From positions 12,602-76,601 of the forward strand of contig JBFXGJ010000006.1 of assembly GCA_050178135.1 (NCBI GenBank): a stretch of DNA of 64,000 bases. The letters are read 5' to 3'. Under the pieces are notes generated by a model. It saw only the letters and a program-made list of their open reading frames with translations. It had not been told where the DNA came from and did no database searches. This document shows, piece after piece, positions 7,815 through 16,322 of this stretch. The translations under genes were made by a program, and so were the position numbers. This stretch comes from UBA288 sp050178135 (GTDB taxonomy: Archaea; Halobacteriota; Methanomicrobia; Methanomicrobiales; Methanospirillaceae). The first letter of the stretch is position 1. Each line of letters starts with the position of its first letter.

Positions 7815-9833
7815 ATGATGGACGATCTCGAGGCCTGGTTCCCGTACCCCACGTTCCGCCCACACCAGCGCGAGATGCTGGACCTCGCCAGTACGGTCGC
7901 TCGCGAGGGCGGCATTGCTATGATCGACGCCCCCACCGGGAGCGGAAAGTCAAGCGTAATCTCGGCGATGCTTGCTGCCCGGGCCGGCCGCAAGGTGTTT
8001 ATAGCGGTACGGACGGTGAGTCAACTCGACACCTTCGTCCGGGAGCTCTCACTCGTCCGCACGAAGCAGCCGTCGCTCCGGTTCGCCTATCTGATCGGGA
8101 AGGGAAGTATGTGCCCCCTCCCGGGGCAGGGTGATGTCTATCGGCGCTGCGAGGGGGTCAAGGCCTTCTCGACATCCCTGATGAAGGAGCGGGCCCAGAA
8201 AGGGTCGCTCGTCCCTGCCCGAGACCCGACGATCCGCCTCCAACTCAAGAAGCAGGACCCCGAGCATCCTCTCCTCTGCCCCTATTTCATCGCAAGCCGA
8301 CACTTTGTCCAGGCCGACGACTCGACAACCTTGCGAATGGTGCCGTCTACATCGCTCCGGGCCCGGGCCGACCGTCTCGCGGGGGACGCTGTCAGTCCGC
8401 GGGACCTTGGGGCACTCTGCGGAGACTGCTGCCCGTACGAAGCGATGCTCCAGGCAGCCCGCAATGCTGATGTGGTTATTCTGAATTACCACCATCTCTT
8501 TGACGATGAGATCCGCGAGTCTCTCTACCAGTCTCTCGGGATCGAATCACCGAAGGACGTTCTCCTCCTGGTCGACGAGGCCCACAATTGTGGTGATGTA
8601 ATCCAGGAGATCCAGTCGGTGGAGTGCGACGCCGGCACGATCGAACAGGCGAGTCACGAGCTGGCTGGGTTGCGCCGGTACCAATCCTCGGCGGGAGCGA
8701 TCATTGAGCTCCTTCCGCGGGTCGAACGGTTCATAGAGGGCCTCCGTGTCTCTCCGGAGCCGATGGACTGGTTCGACCCATCGATCTTTTCCCGCATGGT
8801 ACTACGGGGCTCTCTCTATCAGTCCACCTCTCAGGTCGTGGATGATCTCGCCGAGATCCGGGATTTCGTCCGAGAGAAGAGCATCGAGGCTGGCGACTTC
8901 AAGGAGACTGCGATCGAACGCCTCACCGAGTTCTTTTACCGCGTCGACCGTGCGGCAAAGGACCCATCCTTTCTCTCGATCTTTCGCCGGGTCGATGAGG
9001 ATCATCATGCCCTCGCTGTCCGCAACATCGATCCGGCCCCCCATCTCTCCGAGGTGGCGGGGCTTCACTGGTGTACGATCCTTATCAGCGGCACTCTCTC
9101 GCCGGTCGAATCCTACAGGCGGTACTTTTTCGCCAGTCTTCCGGTACGAACGATCGAACTGCCGAACGCTTTCCCGCGCAAGAACCGCCTCGTGCTTGCC
9201 GCATGTGACATCACGACCGCGTACTCGCAACGGCAGAACAGGGAGAACACGGCCCGTATAGAGGATTATATCGTCTCGTTCGCCGCGGCACCCGGCAATC
9301 TCGCGGTCTACTTCCCCTCGTACCAGCTCCTCGATCAATACGCCGAACGGTGTGCTCGTCGGATCCGGGCCAAGCAGACTTTTATCGAACCGAAGGAGGC
9401 GGCAGATGCGAGTGTGGCGTTACGCCAGTTCCTCGCCCTCCCGGAGATGGGGCAGGCGGGCGTGCTTTTTGCCGTGACCGGCGGGAAGTGGTCGGAGGGA
9501 CTTGATTACCGCGGAGAGATGCTGTCCGGTGCGATGGTCGTTGGCCTCCCGCTCGCTCCCTTCAACCGTGTCCGTCGGATGGTGATCGACTATTTTATGC
9601 GCAAGTTCGGGGACGAAGGAGAGTTCATCTCTTATACGCTCCCGGCAATTAACCGTGCGCTCCAGGCCCTGGGAAGGGTGCTCAGGACGCCTGAGGATAG
9701 AGGATTGCTCGTACTCGCCGAGCAGCGGTTCCTTGAGGGCCGTGTCAGGTCGGGTCTCCCCCCCTGGATGCAGCAGGAACTTATGTCGGTCGAGCTCTCG
9801 ACATTCCAGGCGGCGATTTCTCGATGGCGGTGA
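7815..9833 (+). CDS. XPD/DinG-family ATP-dependent DNA helicase
   Basis: Superfamily 2 helicase of the iron-sulfur Rad3/XPD/DinG class, about 672 residues. It opens LEAWFPYPTFRPHQREML, then Walker A DAPTGSGKSS, several cysteines between motifs I and II (SMCPLPG, YRRCEG, LLCPYF, GDCCPY) suited to a 4Fe-4S cluster, the DEAH box LLVDEAHNCGD, and C-terminal GLDYRGEMLSGAMVVG and QALGRVLRTPEDRG. Members unwind DNA 5' to 3' in repair. The ATG at 7815 fits the conserved N-terminus; a GTG at 7776 would add 13 residues and neither has a clear ribosome site. Its 3' end overlaps ogt by 10 bases, which supports a shared DNA-repair transcript. Confidence 0.9.
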   Translation: MMDDLEAWFPYPTFRPHQREMLDLASTVAREGGIAMIDAPTGSGKSSVISAMLAARAGRKVFIAVRTVSQLDTFVRELSLVRTKQPSLRFAYLIGKGSMCPLPGQGDVYRRCEGVKAFSTSLMKERAQKGSLVPARDPTIRLQLKKQDPEHPLLCPYFIASRHFVQADDSTTLRMVPSTSLRARADRLAGDAVSPRDLGALCGDCCPYEAMLQAARNADVVILNYHHLFDDEIRESLYQSLGIESPKDVLLLVDEAHNCGDVIQEIQSVECDAGTIEQASHELAGLRRYQSSAGAIIELLPRVERFIEGLRVSPEPMDWFDPSIFSRMVLRGSLYQSTSQVVDDLAEIRDFVREKSIEAGDFKETAIERLTEFFYRVDRAAKDPSFLSIFRRVDEDHHALAVRNIDPAPHLSEVAGLHWCTILISGTLSPVESYRRYFFASLPVRTIELPNAFPRKNRLVLAACDITTAYSQRQNRENTARIEDYIVSFAAAPGNLAVYFPSYQLLDQYAERCARRIRAKQTFIEPKEAADASVALRQFLALPEMGQAGVLFAVTGGKWSEGLDYRGEMLSGAMVVGLPLAPFNRVRRMVIDYFMRKFGDEGEFISYTLPAINRALQALGRVLRTPEDRGLLVLAEQRFLEGRVRSGLPPWMQQELMSVELSTFQAAISRWR

Positions 9834-10270
9834 CCGAAGGAGCCTGTCGGCTCGGGGAGTGGACAGTCCGTGTGACGGTAGAGGACGGGCTGGTCCTCCG
9901 GGTTGAGTTCACCGACGAAGAGCCATATGGTAAGGTCCCGGGACCGATCGCTGCATATTGCCGCGGGGAACGTGCGGATATGGGAGAGCTCAGATCGGTT
10001 GCACTGGAACGCCCCGGTAGGTTGGCGGAGATCTACCTGGAGTGCCACACGATCCCGTACGGACATACCACGACCTACGGGGCGATCGCTCGCCAGGTCG
10101 GAACATCGGCCCGCGCAGTCGGCCAGGCGATGCGGCGCAACCCCACCCCACTCGTAATCCCATGTCACCGGGTGATCGCTGGGGACGGGTCGTATGGTGG
10201 TTTCTCACCCTCGGTGGCCATCAAGCGGTATCTTCTCAAGATGGAGGGCTGTACTCCCCCTAACTGTTAA
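9824..10270 (+). CDS. ogt: Methylated-DNA--protein-cysteine methyltransferase
   Basis: Suicide DNA-repair protein that transfers the methyl group of O6-methylguanine to its own cysteine. Its 148 residues hold the active-site motif IPCHRVIAGDG, the recognition helix segment TYGAIARQVGTSARAVGQAM with the Arg finger, and GGFSPSVAIKRYLL. The N-terminal domain is short, as in archaeal and Ogt-type proteins. It overlaps the helicase gene upstream by 10 bases, so the two are probably translated from one message. Confidence 0.95.
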   Translation: MAVTEGACRLGEWTVRVTVEDGLVLRVEFTDEEPYGKVPGPIAAYCRGERADMGELRSVALERPGRLAEIYLECHTIPYGHTTTYGAIARQVGTSARAVGQAMRRNPTPLVIPCHRVIAGDGSYGGFSPSVAIKRYLLKMEGCTPPNC

Positions 10271-10276
10271 ACAGTT
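10262..10276. promoter_or_regulatory. 15-bp perfect palindrome before panE
   Basis: AACTGTT and its exact reverse complement AACAGTT flank a single A. The element covers the ogt stop codon and lies 22 bases before the panE start, overlapping the expected panE promoter. It is a candidate operator. It could also be chance, because each arm is only seven bases. Confidence 0.4.
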
Positions 10277-10297
10277 CAGAATTGAACCTTTAAGTCA

Positions 10298-11215
10298 ATG
10301 AGGATCGCAGTGCTCGGTGCCGGGGCGGTTGGGCTCTCGGTCGCGGCTCGACTCTCGACGGTAGCCGACGTAATCGCGGTGACCCGGGAACGGCACGTGC
10401 GTATTATCGAGCAGCAGGGATTCCACCTGACTGGGCGCTGGGGAGACAACCGGTACGATCTCCCGGTGTGCACCTCACTCGAAAAACGAGAACGGTTCGA
10501 TTATACCATAGTCGCCTCCAAGTCGATCGACTCGGAGACCGTCGCTACCCAGTTCGCGGAAACGCTGAAGGGGACAGAAGTGGTGAGCCTTCAAAACGGA
10601 ATCGGAAACGAGGAGGTTCTCTCCCGGTTCACTGACCGGGTCATCGGCGGTGTGATCATCACGGGTTTCGAGTGGCGAGCCGAGAACGCGGTACACGTCT
10701 CGGTCGAGGGAGGACCAATGCGTCTCGGAAGGTTTCCATCGGGGATGGATACCAAGGTCGAGGAACTTGTCGATCTCGTCCAAAGCGCCGGTATACCAGT
10801 CGAGGGTACGCCTGCAATTCGGACCGAGATCTGGGGCAAGACCATGTATAACTGCGCTCTAAACCCCCTCAGCGCCCTTGAGAATGTTCCATATGGTCGC
10901 CTGGTGGAGCCGCATGCGTGGACCATCATCGATGCGATCGTCCGGGAGATTTTTGCAGTTGCGCGCGCGGAAGGGGTTCCCCTCACGTGGGCAGAACCAG
11001 ATGAATACCTTGCATTCCTCGGCAGCACCCAGCTGCCGAGCACGGCGGGCCACCATTCCTCGATGCTTCAGGACCTCGCGCGGGGCCGTAGGACCGAGAT
11101 CGATTTTCTGAACGGCGCTATTGGGCGCATTGCCAGGGAGCACGGCATTCCTGCTCCCGTCAACAGCTGCATAGCGGACCTGGTGCGGTTTCGAGAATCT
11201 ATTGAGGGATCGTGA
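10298..11215 (+). CDS. panE: 2-dehydropantoate 2-reductase (ketopantoate reductase)
   Basis: NADPH-dependent reduction of ketopantoate to pantoate in coenzyme A synthesis. The 305-residue length is normal. MRIAVLGAGAVGLSVAARL is the N-terminal Rossmann loop, SLQNGIGNEE carries the conserved Asn, and the C-terminal domain has the catalytic Lys in IWGKTMYNCALNPLSAL and the conserved SSMLQDLARGRRTEIDFLNG. The ATG at 10298 directly precedes the Rossmann strand. The mobA start follows the stop codon by five bases, so the two are probably cotranscribed though in different pathways. Confidence 0.95.
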   Translation: MRIAVLGAGAVGLSVAARLSTVADVIAVTRERHVRIIEQQGFHLTGRWGDNRYDLPVCTSLEKRERFDYTIVASKSIDSETVATQFAETLKGTEVVSLQNGIGNEEVLSRFTDRVIGGVIITGFEWRAENAVHVSVEGGPMRLGRFPSGMDTKVEELVDLVQSAGIPVEGTPAIRTEIWGKTMYNCALNPLSALENVPYGRLVEPHAWTIIDAIVREIFAVARAEGVPLTWAEPDEYLAFLGSTQLPSTAGHHSSMLQDLARGRRTEIDFLNGAIGRIAREHGIPAPVNSCIADLVRFRESIEGS

Positions 11216-11219
11216 AACC

Positions 11220-11825
11220 GTGAAACGGTCGGCCGTGGTTCTGGTGGGAGGCGAGGCGTCCCGTGCCGGCGGACGAGAGAAGTACTTCTTCCCAATTCAG
11301 GGAACCACCTTCCTCGACCGGCTTATCGAGACGCTGACACCGATCACGGACGAGGTGGTCCTGGTCGCTCGCGACACCGAGCAGTGCGCACGCTTCTCTT
11401 CCTTTTCCACCGTCCGTGTCACGGTCGACCGCCGGAGAGGGCTCGGACCCATCGGTGGCCTCCACGCCGGAGCGCTCACTGCCATTGGCGAATCACTCTT
11501 CGTCGTCGCATGCGACATGCCGCTTGTCAACCCCCCCGTCGTCGAGTACCTTTTTTCACTACTCGACGATCGGGATGCTGTCATTCCCTGCTGGCGAGAG
11601 GATATGCTGGAACCGCTCCATGCGGTCTACCGACGCGCTCCCCTCCGCCAGTACCTTGAGAACTACCAGGAGCTCTCGTTGAGGGCAATGATCCGTTCCC
11701 TTGATTGTCGATACGTTTCCGTTGAGTTCCTCAGGCAGTTCGATCCCGAGTTGAGAACCTTCACGAACATCAACAGGATTGATGAACTGGCACTCCTCGA
11801 CGGAGATTCCAGCGCGCAACCCTGA
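11220..11825 (+). CDS. mobA: MobA-like molybdenum cofactor guanylyltransferase
   Basis: Nucleotidyltransferase of about 201 residues. The N-terminal loop LVGGEASRAGGREK matches the LxGGxSxRxGxxK pattern that binds GTP. RRGLGPIGGLHAG and VVACDMPLVNP (Mg-binding Asp) follow in the right order, and the C-terminus has FTNINRIDEL, the usual NINTPEDL-type end. Family members attach GMP to the pterin cofactor, needed by molybdenum or tungsten enzymes such as formylmethanofuran and formate dehydrogenases. The GTG at 11220 is chosen because GAGGGAT lies about 10 bases upstream; the frame could also begin at a TTG at 11202. Confidence 0.88.
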   Translation: MKRSAVVLVGGEASRAGGREKYFFPIQGTTFLDRLIETLTPITDEVVLVARDTEQCARFSSFSTVRVTVDRRRGLGPIGGLHAGALTAIGESLFVVACDMPLVNPPVVEYLFSLLDDRDAVIPCWREDMLEPLHAVYRRAPLRQYLENYQELSLRAMIRSLDCRYVSVEFLRQFDPELRTFTNINRIDELALLDGDSSAQP

Positions 11826-11875
11826 AGGGAAAGCGCCTGTCCCCCGGTTATCATCATGCCGGCGTTGTAACAATT

Positions 11876-11883
11876 ATTATATC
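11876..11883 (+). promoter_or_regulatory. TATA box for the ECF transporter operon
   Basis: TTATTATATC-type AT-rich sequence in a GC-rich setting, about 150 bases before the first gene. Transcription would begin near 11905 and leave a leader of roughly 125 nt, long for an archaeal gene. Confidence 0.45.
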
Positions 11884-11924
11884 TTCAATGAACAATGTTA
11901 TACATCATGGTATCAGATTGCATG

Positions 11925-11945
11925 GTTCGGAACCAAGTTCCGAAC
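11925..11945. promoter_or_regulatory. 21-bp perfect inverted repeat in the ECF operon leader
   Basis: Arms GTTCGGAAC and GTTCCGAAC (exact reverse complements, nine bases each) flank CAA. The element lies about 20 bases after the inferred transcription start. As DNA it could be a dimeric repressor site; as RNA it could form a nine-pair hairpin. No known riboswitch consensus was recognised in the leader. Confidence 0.6.
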
Positions 11946-12028
11946 TTTATTCAAACATGCGCGTCGGCTGCCGGGGTCGGTCTGGGTGCGATAGTCCGAA
12001 AAATGAATACCTCTCGGGGGACGCCAGC

Positions 12029-12553
12029 ATGAAATCACGTGATATTGCGATCGTCGGCATCCTCCTCGCGGCAGGGGCGATCGTCCGATACCTCTCGCTC
12101 ATCATCCCCGGGCCCATCGTTGCCAACCTGGTGATCGCATTCTACTGCCTGGCGATCCTGCTGGTTCTGCCGACTCTGACCGAGGCGATCGGAATCGGAT
12201 TCGTCGCGGGGATCGTCTCAGCACTGATCAGTCACTCGGTCTTCCCACCTGGCAATCTCATCTCTGAACCGATAGGCGCCGTGGTCTGCCTTCTCGTCTA
12301 TCGCCTGTTAAAGGAGCGCATCCCTGCGTCCGAGGGAATCACCACTTTCATCGCAACCGTCGCATCAGGTGGTTCGTTCGTCCTGATTTCGCTGGTCGCC
12401 GTTGCCCCGACGATCCTCTCGAAGTACGCGACACTCGGTGCCTACGCACTGGTGGTCATTCCGATCGTCCTGACTGCTGCTGTCGCCAACGCAGTGATCG
12501 CTCAGCTCCTCTACACACCGGCCGCCCGTGTATTGATGCGGGGCCGCGCATGA
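12029..12553 (+). CDS. ECF transporter S component, TrpP-like
   Basis: A 174-residue membrane protein with about six hydrophobic helices, the size of substrate-binding (S) subunits of energy-coupling-factor vitamin transporters. The stretch GIVSALISHSVFPPGNLISE recalls the TrpP (tryptophan) group, where a similar FPGGQ loop occurs. The ATG at 12029 begins the first helix; the open frame upstream to 11888 would read through the leader palindrome and is not accepted. It overlaps the fused ATPase gene by four bases and lies in one operon with the T subunit. The substrate is uncertain: tryptophan by similarity, or a thiamine precursor given thiM-thiE downstream. Confidence 0.75.
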   Translation: MKSRDIAIVGILLAAGAIVRYLSLIIPGPIVANLVIAFYCLAILLVLPTLTEAIGIGFVAGIVSALISHSVFPPGNLISEPIGAVVCLLVYRLLKERIPASEGITTFIATVASGGSFVLISLVAVAPTILSKYATLGAYALVVIPIVLTAAVANAVIAQLLYTPAARVLMRGRA

Positions 12554-14061
12554 TAGGGCTTGAGGACTACTCGTACACCTATCCGGGCCGTTCCGAGCCG
12601 GCGCTCAACGGCGTAACGCTCCACATCCGCCGGGGCGAGGTGCTGCTCGTCACTGGCCCGACGGGTGCAGGCAAGACGACTCTCTGTCTCGCCGCCTCCG
12701 GGATCCTCCGGCACGAATTCGGCGGGACCAGCACGGGAAGAGCCATCCTGATGGGGCGCCCCGTAGAGGAGTACGCCGACCTATCGGGGATAGGTCGGCA
12801 CGTCGGTGTGGTCTTCGACGATCCCGAGGCACAGCTGATCTTCACGACCGTCGAAGAGGAGATCGCTTCGGGCCTCGAAGGGATTGACCTCCCTCGCGAG
12901 GAGCTGATCGCCCGTATGGAGCACGTCCTCGAACTGACAGCGACCGCAGACCTCCGCGAGCGCGCGCCCCACACTCTCTCCGGTGGCCAGAAGCAACGAG
13001 TTGCGATAGCCGCCACACTCGCCCTGGGCACGGAGATCCTGGTCCTGGACGAACCCACCTCCGAACTGGATGAGGAGGGAACGCAGATGCTGTTTCGGAT
13101 CATCGAGCGGCTTCGAGCAGAAGGGAAGACGGTCCTCCTGGTCGAGCACAAGCTAGACGCCCTTTTCACACTCGCTGATCGCATGGTCTTCCTCGAGGGT
13201 GGGCGCATCCTTGCCGAGGGAACGCCGGACGAACTCCTCCTGGACGAACGGGTCCGATCGGTCCTGCACACGACTCCGAACACCCCGTCTTTCTGCCGCG
13301 CTCAACCGGACCATGGATCCGGCCGCGGCAGCTCTCCAAATCCCCTTATCAGTATCGACGGGCTCATCCACGACTACGGGGGTGTTACCGCCCTGAACGG
13401 TCTCAACCTGGAGATCGATGCCGGCACGCTCGTAGCCATCATCGGGGACAACGGGTCCGGAAAGACTACGTTGATCAAACACCTTGTTGGTCTCCTGAAA
13501 CCCACGCATGGCCGGGTTGTTGTGGGGGGACACGACACAAGCGCCGAAACTATAACGGGAATGGCCCGTCACGTTGGCCTGGTCTTTCAGAATCCAGACA
13601 CGATGCTATTCGAGGAGACGGTCGAACGCGAAGTGGCTTTCGGTCCGACGAACCTTGGGATGGATGATGTCCAGGGAAGGGTTGACCGGGCGCTTTCGGA
13701 GGTGGGCCTCCTCTCGCATCGGAACGACTATCCTCGTTCCCTATCGAGGGGCGAACGCCAGCGCCTTGCCGTTGCCTGCATCCTCGCGATGGCGCCCGAG
13801 GTGATCGTGCTCGACGAGCCGACCACCGGTCTGGATGCGGCGGAATCTGCCCGTGTCATGGCCCTGGCGTCCCGTCTCCGTGACGAGGGGCGGACGATCG
13901 TGATGGTAACGCACAATATGCGGATCGTCGAGGACTACGCAGATCGGATCGTGCTCCTGGAGCATGGAATACTGGTTGCTGATTCACAGAACGGAGGTGA
14001 AGAGGTCATATGCCAGAGATTATGCAATACGTACCGGGATCAAGTATCTTCCACCGCCTGA
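12550..14061 (+). CDS. Fused ECF transporter ATPase, two ABC domains (EcfA1-A2)
   Basis: A 503-residue protein carrying both ATPase halves of an ECF transporter. Domain 1 (about 1-235) has Walker A GPTGAGKTTL, signature LSGGQKQRVAI and Walker B ILVLDEPTSELDEEG. Domain 2 (about 270-490) has GDNGSGKTTLIKHL, LSRGERQRLAV and VIVLDEPTTGLDA. The second signature has Arg for the second Gly, a common variation. ATP hydrolysis drives uptake with the S and T subunits encoded on either side. Its last 50 bases overlap the T gene. Confidence 0.93.
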   Translation: MIGLEDYSYTYPGRSEPALNGVTLHIRRGEVLLVTGPTGAGKTTLCLAASGILRHEFGGTSTGRAILMGRPVEEYADLSGIGRHVGVVFDDPEAQLIFTTVEEEIASGLEGIDLPREELIARMEHVLELTATADLRERAPHTLSGGQKQRVAIAATLALGTEILVLDEPTSELDEEGTQMLFRIIERLRAEGKTVLLVEHKLDALFTLADRMVFLEGGRILAEGTPDELLLDERVRSVLHTTPNTPSFCRAQPDHGSGRGSSPNPLISIDGLIHDYGGVTALNGLNLEIDAGTLVAIIGDNGSGKTTLIKHLVGLLKPTHGRVVVGGHDTSAETITGMARHVGLVFQNPDTMLFEETVEREVAFGPTNLGMDDVQGRVDRALSEVGLLSHRNDYPRSLSRGERQRLAVACILAMAPEVIVLDEPTTGLDAAESARVMALASRLRDEGRTIVMVTHNMRIVEDYADRIVLLEHGILVADSQNGGEEVICQRLCNTYRDQVSSTA

Positions 14062-14807
14062 ACCCGCTCACCAAGATCCTGATGATCGTGCTGGTCGCGC
14101 TCCTTGCCGTGATGACGAATAACTTGTCCCTCCTGGGAACTCTCGTTGTCGTCCTCTTTGTTGCAGCAGTAGCTACACGCCTGTCAAGGCCACTCATCCA
14201 GCAGATGCCGCTCCTTGTCTCACTCGTTGTATCGCTCCTGCTGCTGACCGTCCTCTCGATGCAATCAGGTGAGACAATTGGCCACCTGGTGCCATCCGCC
14301 GTGCCGGTGATTGGTGGATCCTTCCCGATCACAACTGGAGCGATCGAGTTCGGCCTTTTGCTTTCATTTCGGTTTATCGCGATGCTCTTCGCGTTCCAGC
14401 TGCTTGTGATCTCGACCCAGCCCCATGACCTGGTACACGCACTCCAGCGCCTCCGTCTACCGGTCGACTATGCGCTGATGTTCCTGATTGCACTCCGCTT
14501 CATTCCGAGCCTGCAACTCGAGGGACAGCGGATCAACGAGGCGCAGCTTGCCCGAGGGTACAACCCAGGCACGGGCCTCCGGGGCATAATCAGGACCCTG
14601 GTCCCGATCATCGTGCCGCTCGTCTCGAACTCTCTCGGAAAGGCTAACGTGCTCGGCCTGACGATCGACCTGCGGGGCTACCGCACCCCGAGGCGTGTCT
14701 CTCTCCGGGACCGCTCACTGAAAAGAAGGGACTATACCGCGATCGCCGTGATGCTCGTCGCGTCCGCCGCGTTTGTCGCCGTCCCGTTGTTGGCTTTTTT
14801 CAGCTGA
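14010..14807 (+). CDS. ECF transporter transmembrane T component
   Basis: A 265-residue CbiQ/EcfT-family membrane protein that couples the two ATPase domains to the S component. It opens PGSSIFHRLNPLTKILMI, the usual N-terminus, and has the coupling motif ARGYNPGTG near residue 180, which contacts the ATPases. GGAGGTGA at 13993-14000 supports the ATG at 14010, inside the end of the ATPase gene, so translation of the two is probably coupled. Confidence 0.92.
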   Translation: MPEIMQYVPGSSIFHRLNPLTKILMIVLVALLAVMTNNLSLLGTLVVVLFVAAVATRLSRPLIQQMPLLVSLVVSLLLLTVLSMQSGETIGHLVPSAVPVIGGSFPITTGAIEFGLLLSFRFIAMLFAFQLLVISTQPHDLVHALQRLRLPVDYALMFLIALRFIPSLQLEGQRINEAQLARGYNPGTGLRGIIRTLVPIIVPLVSNSLGKANVLGLTIDLRGYRTPRRVSLRDRSLKRRDYTAIAVMLVASAAFVAVPLLAFFS

Positions 14808-15012
14808 ACCACCTAATTTTCCGGGGGAACAACGGTTCTGTCCGTCCATCGCCGTCGATGTCCGTGCTCGGGATTCTTCCAATTCAGGCTGATTCCAGTT
14901 TTTTCAATGACCCGCGGCGGTGTTGTCAATCCGGTTCTCCTTACCCTTCTTTCTTGGTCCTGACTGTGGGGTCATCTTTTCGCAGTCCGCGGGGGAAACC
15001 AGGTTCGCGAGA
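14808..15012. other. Intergenic stretch, no gene recognised
   Basis: Between the convergent ECF T gene and a small minus-strand gene. It has several T-rich runs (for example near 14897) that may end transcription in either direction. Nothing else was recognised. Confidence 0.4.
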
Positions 15013-15255
15013 TCAGGGGGTTTCCTTGAGGAGACGTGCGCCGACAACACGTGCAATCTCATCGAACCGATCGAGCACCTCGGGGTACGAGGGGGACCGG
15101 AAGAGGATCAGGGGGTCGTCGCTCCCCTGGGTGTATGCCGCGATCGCATAGTGATCGATCAGCTCGCTGTCCTCGGTGATCCCGATCTCTTCAATCAGGT
15201 CGAGGTTCAGCATGTCCGGGTTGCCGGTCTGAACGTTCTGATACCTCAGCCACAT
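15013..15255 (-). CDS. Small hypothetical protein
   Basis: An 80-residue frame with plausible protein composition, acidic and without a signal or membrane helix: it opens MWLRYQNVQTGNPDMLNL and continues with an alternating acidic/hydrophobic pattern and an amphipathic C-terminal helix around PEVLDRFDEIARVVG. GAGGA lies very close before the ATG. No family is recognised. It sits alone between the ECF operon and thiM, on the opposite strand. It could be spurious, but no better frame exists here. Confidence 0.5.
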   Translation of the reverse strand: MWLRYQNVQTGNPDMLNLDLIEEIGITEDSELIDHYAIAAYTQGSDDPLILFRSPSYPEVLDRFDEIARVVGARLLKETP

Positions 15256-15390
15256 TCCTCAGATATTACCCCTTCTGCCTTATGGAGATTATTCCTGGAT
15301 CATCGTGTGTGGTCAGCAGCGGTTGCCAGTTGGCTGAACCGGGCAAGGCAGGGGGACAGACGCACGTCATTTTGTATAGCAACATAAGGT

Positions 15391-15398
15391 TTATAGAT
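15391..15398 (+). promoter_or_regulatory. TATA box for thiM-thiE
   Basis: TTATAGAT about 135 bases before thiM, the most AT-rich element in the region. No TPP riboswitch core was found in the sequence that follows. Confidence 0.35.
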
Positions 15399-15530
15399 CA
15401 ACACTTCAACAAATATCCTTCGTCAGGCAACGAAATTCGCGGCCCCCAAACCCCTTAATTGCATCCTCGACCCATGCCTAGAGTACAGGCGAGCCCGAGT
15501 GGGCAGCAGCCTCGAAGGATTATGGATGGT

Positions 15531-16322
15531 ATGACCCTATCTACCCTGCTGGACCGTGTTCGAACAGAACGGCCGCTGGTCCACCACATTACGAACGTCG
15601 TAACTATCAATGATTGTGCCAATATCACGCTCGCCGTGGGTGCATCGCCGGTGATGGCGGAAGCCCAGGAGGAGGTCGCCGAGATGGCCTCCATGGCCGA
15701 CGCACTGGTGCTGAACATCGGGACGCTCACCGCCTCCCAGGTTCAGTCCATGCTAATCGCCGGGAGGGCAGCGAATGACCGGGGCGTCCCCATCGTGCTC
15801 GATCCAGTCGGAGCTGGTGCGACCCAGTTTCGGACCGATTCGGTGTTACGTCTCTTGGATCAGCTGGATATTGCCATCCTGAAGGGCAATGCAGGCGAGA
15901 TCGGAACGCTCGCCGGCGTGAGCGCCGAGGTCAGGGGCGTTGACTCAGGGGGGATTGAGGGGGATCCCGGCGAGACGTGCCGGCAACTCGCCGAACGTTT
16001 GGGCATAGTCGTGGCAATGAGTGGGGCGGTCGACTTCGTCTCCGATGGGGTGAGGCTCACCTCGTTGGAGAACGGTCACCCGCTTATGGATCGTGTTTCG
16101 GGCACGGGGTGCATGCTCTCCTCCGTCGTTGGGTCATTCGCTTCAATATCAGAGGATCATTATATGGCCACGGTCGCCGCCATGGTTACCTATGGTCTCG
16201 CAGGCGAACGTGCTGCGTTGAAAGCGAAAGGACCGGGCTCTTTCCGATTCAAGATGATCGATGCACTCGCATCTCTGGGGTTCTCAGATATCGAAAGTGG
16301 GGCCCGGATCCGGTCTATATGA
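15531..16322 (+). CDS. thiM: Hydroxyethylthiazole kinase
   Basis: Phosphorylates 4-methyl-5-(2-hydroxyethyl)thiazole in thiamine salvage. About 263 residues. The N-terminus has LVHHITNVVTINDCAN, then GASPVMAEAQEE, LDPVGAGAT and the catalytic region DRVSGTGCMLSSV near the C-terminus, all hallmarks of ThiM. The ATG at 15531 lies 12 bases after GAAGG; an ATG at 15522 is nearly as likely. Its stop overlaps the thiE start by four bases (ATGA), so kinase and synthase are made together. Confidence 0.96.
   Translation: MTLSTLLDRVRTERPLVHHITNVVTINDCANITLAVGASPVMAEAQEEVAEMASMADALVLNIGTLTASQVQSMLIAGRAANDRGVPIVLDPVGAGATQFRTDSVLRLLDQLDIAILKGNAGEIGTLAGVSAEVRGVDSGGIEGDPGETCRQLAERLGIVVAMSGAVDFVSDGVRLTSLENGHPLMDRVSGTGCMLSSVVGSFASISEDHYMATVAAMVTYGLAGERAALKAKGPGSFRFKMIDALASLGFSDIESGARIRSI

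Noticed and set aside
5232..7865. An 877-codon minus-strand open frame extending far upstream of purB
   Set aside because: The PurB N-terminus MAIHPIEYRYG lies at 6572; the rest is antisense to the radical SAM gene and has no matching domain.
15256..15530. A TPP riboswitch before thiM
   Set aside because: The conserved CUGAGA and ACCUGAUC elements are absent.
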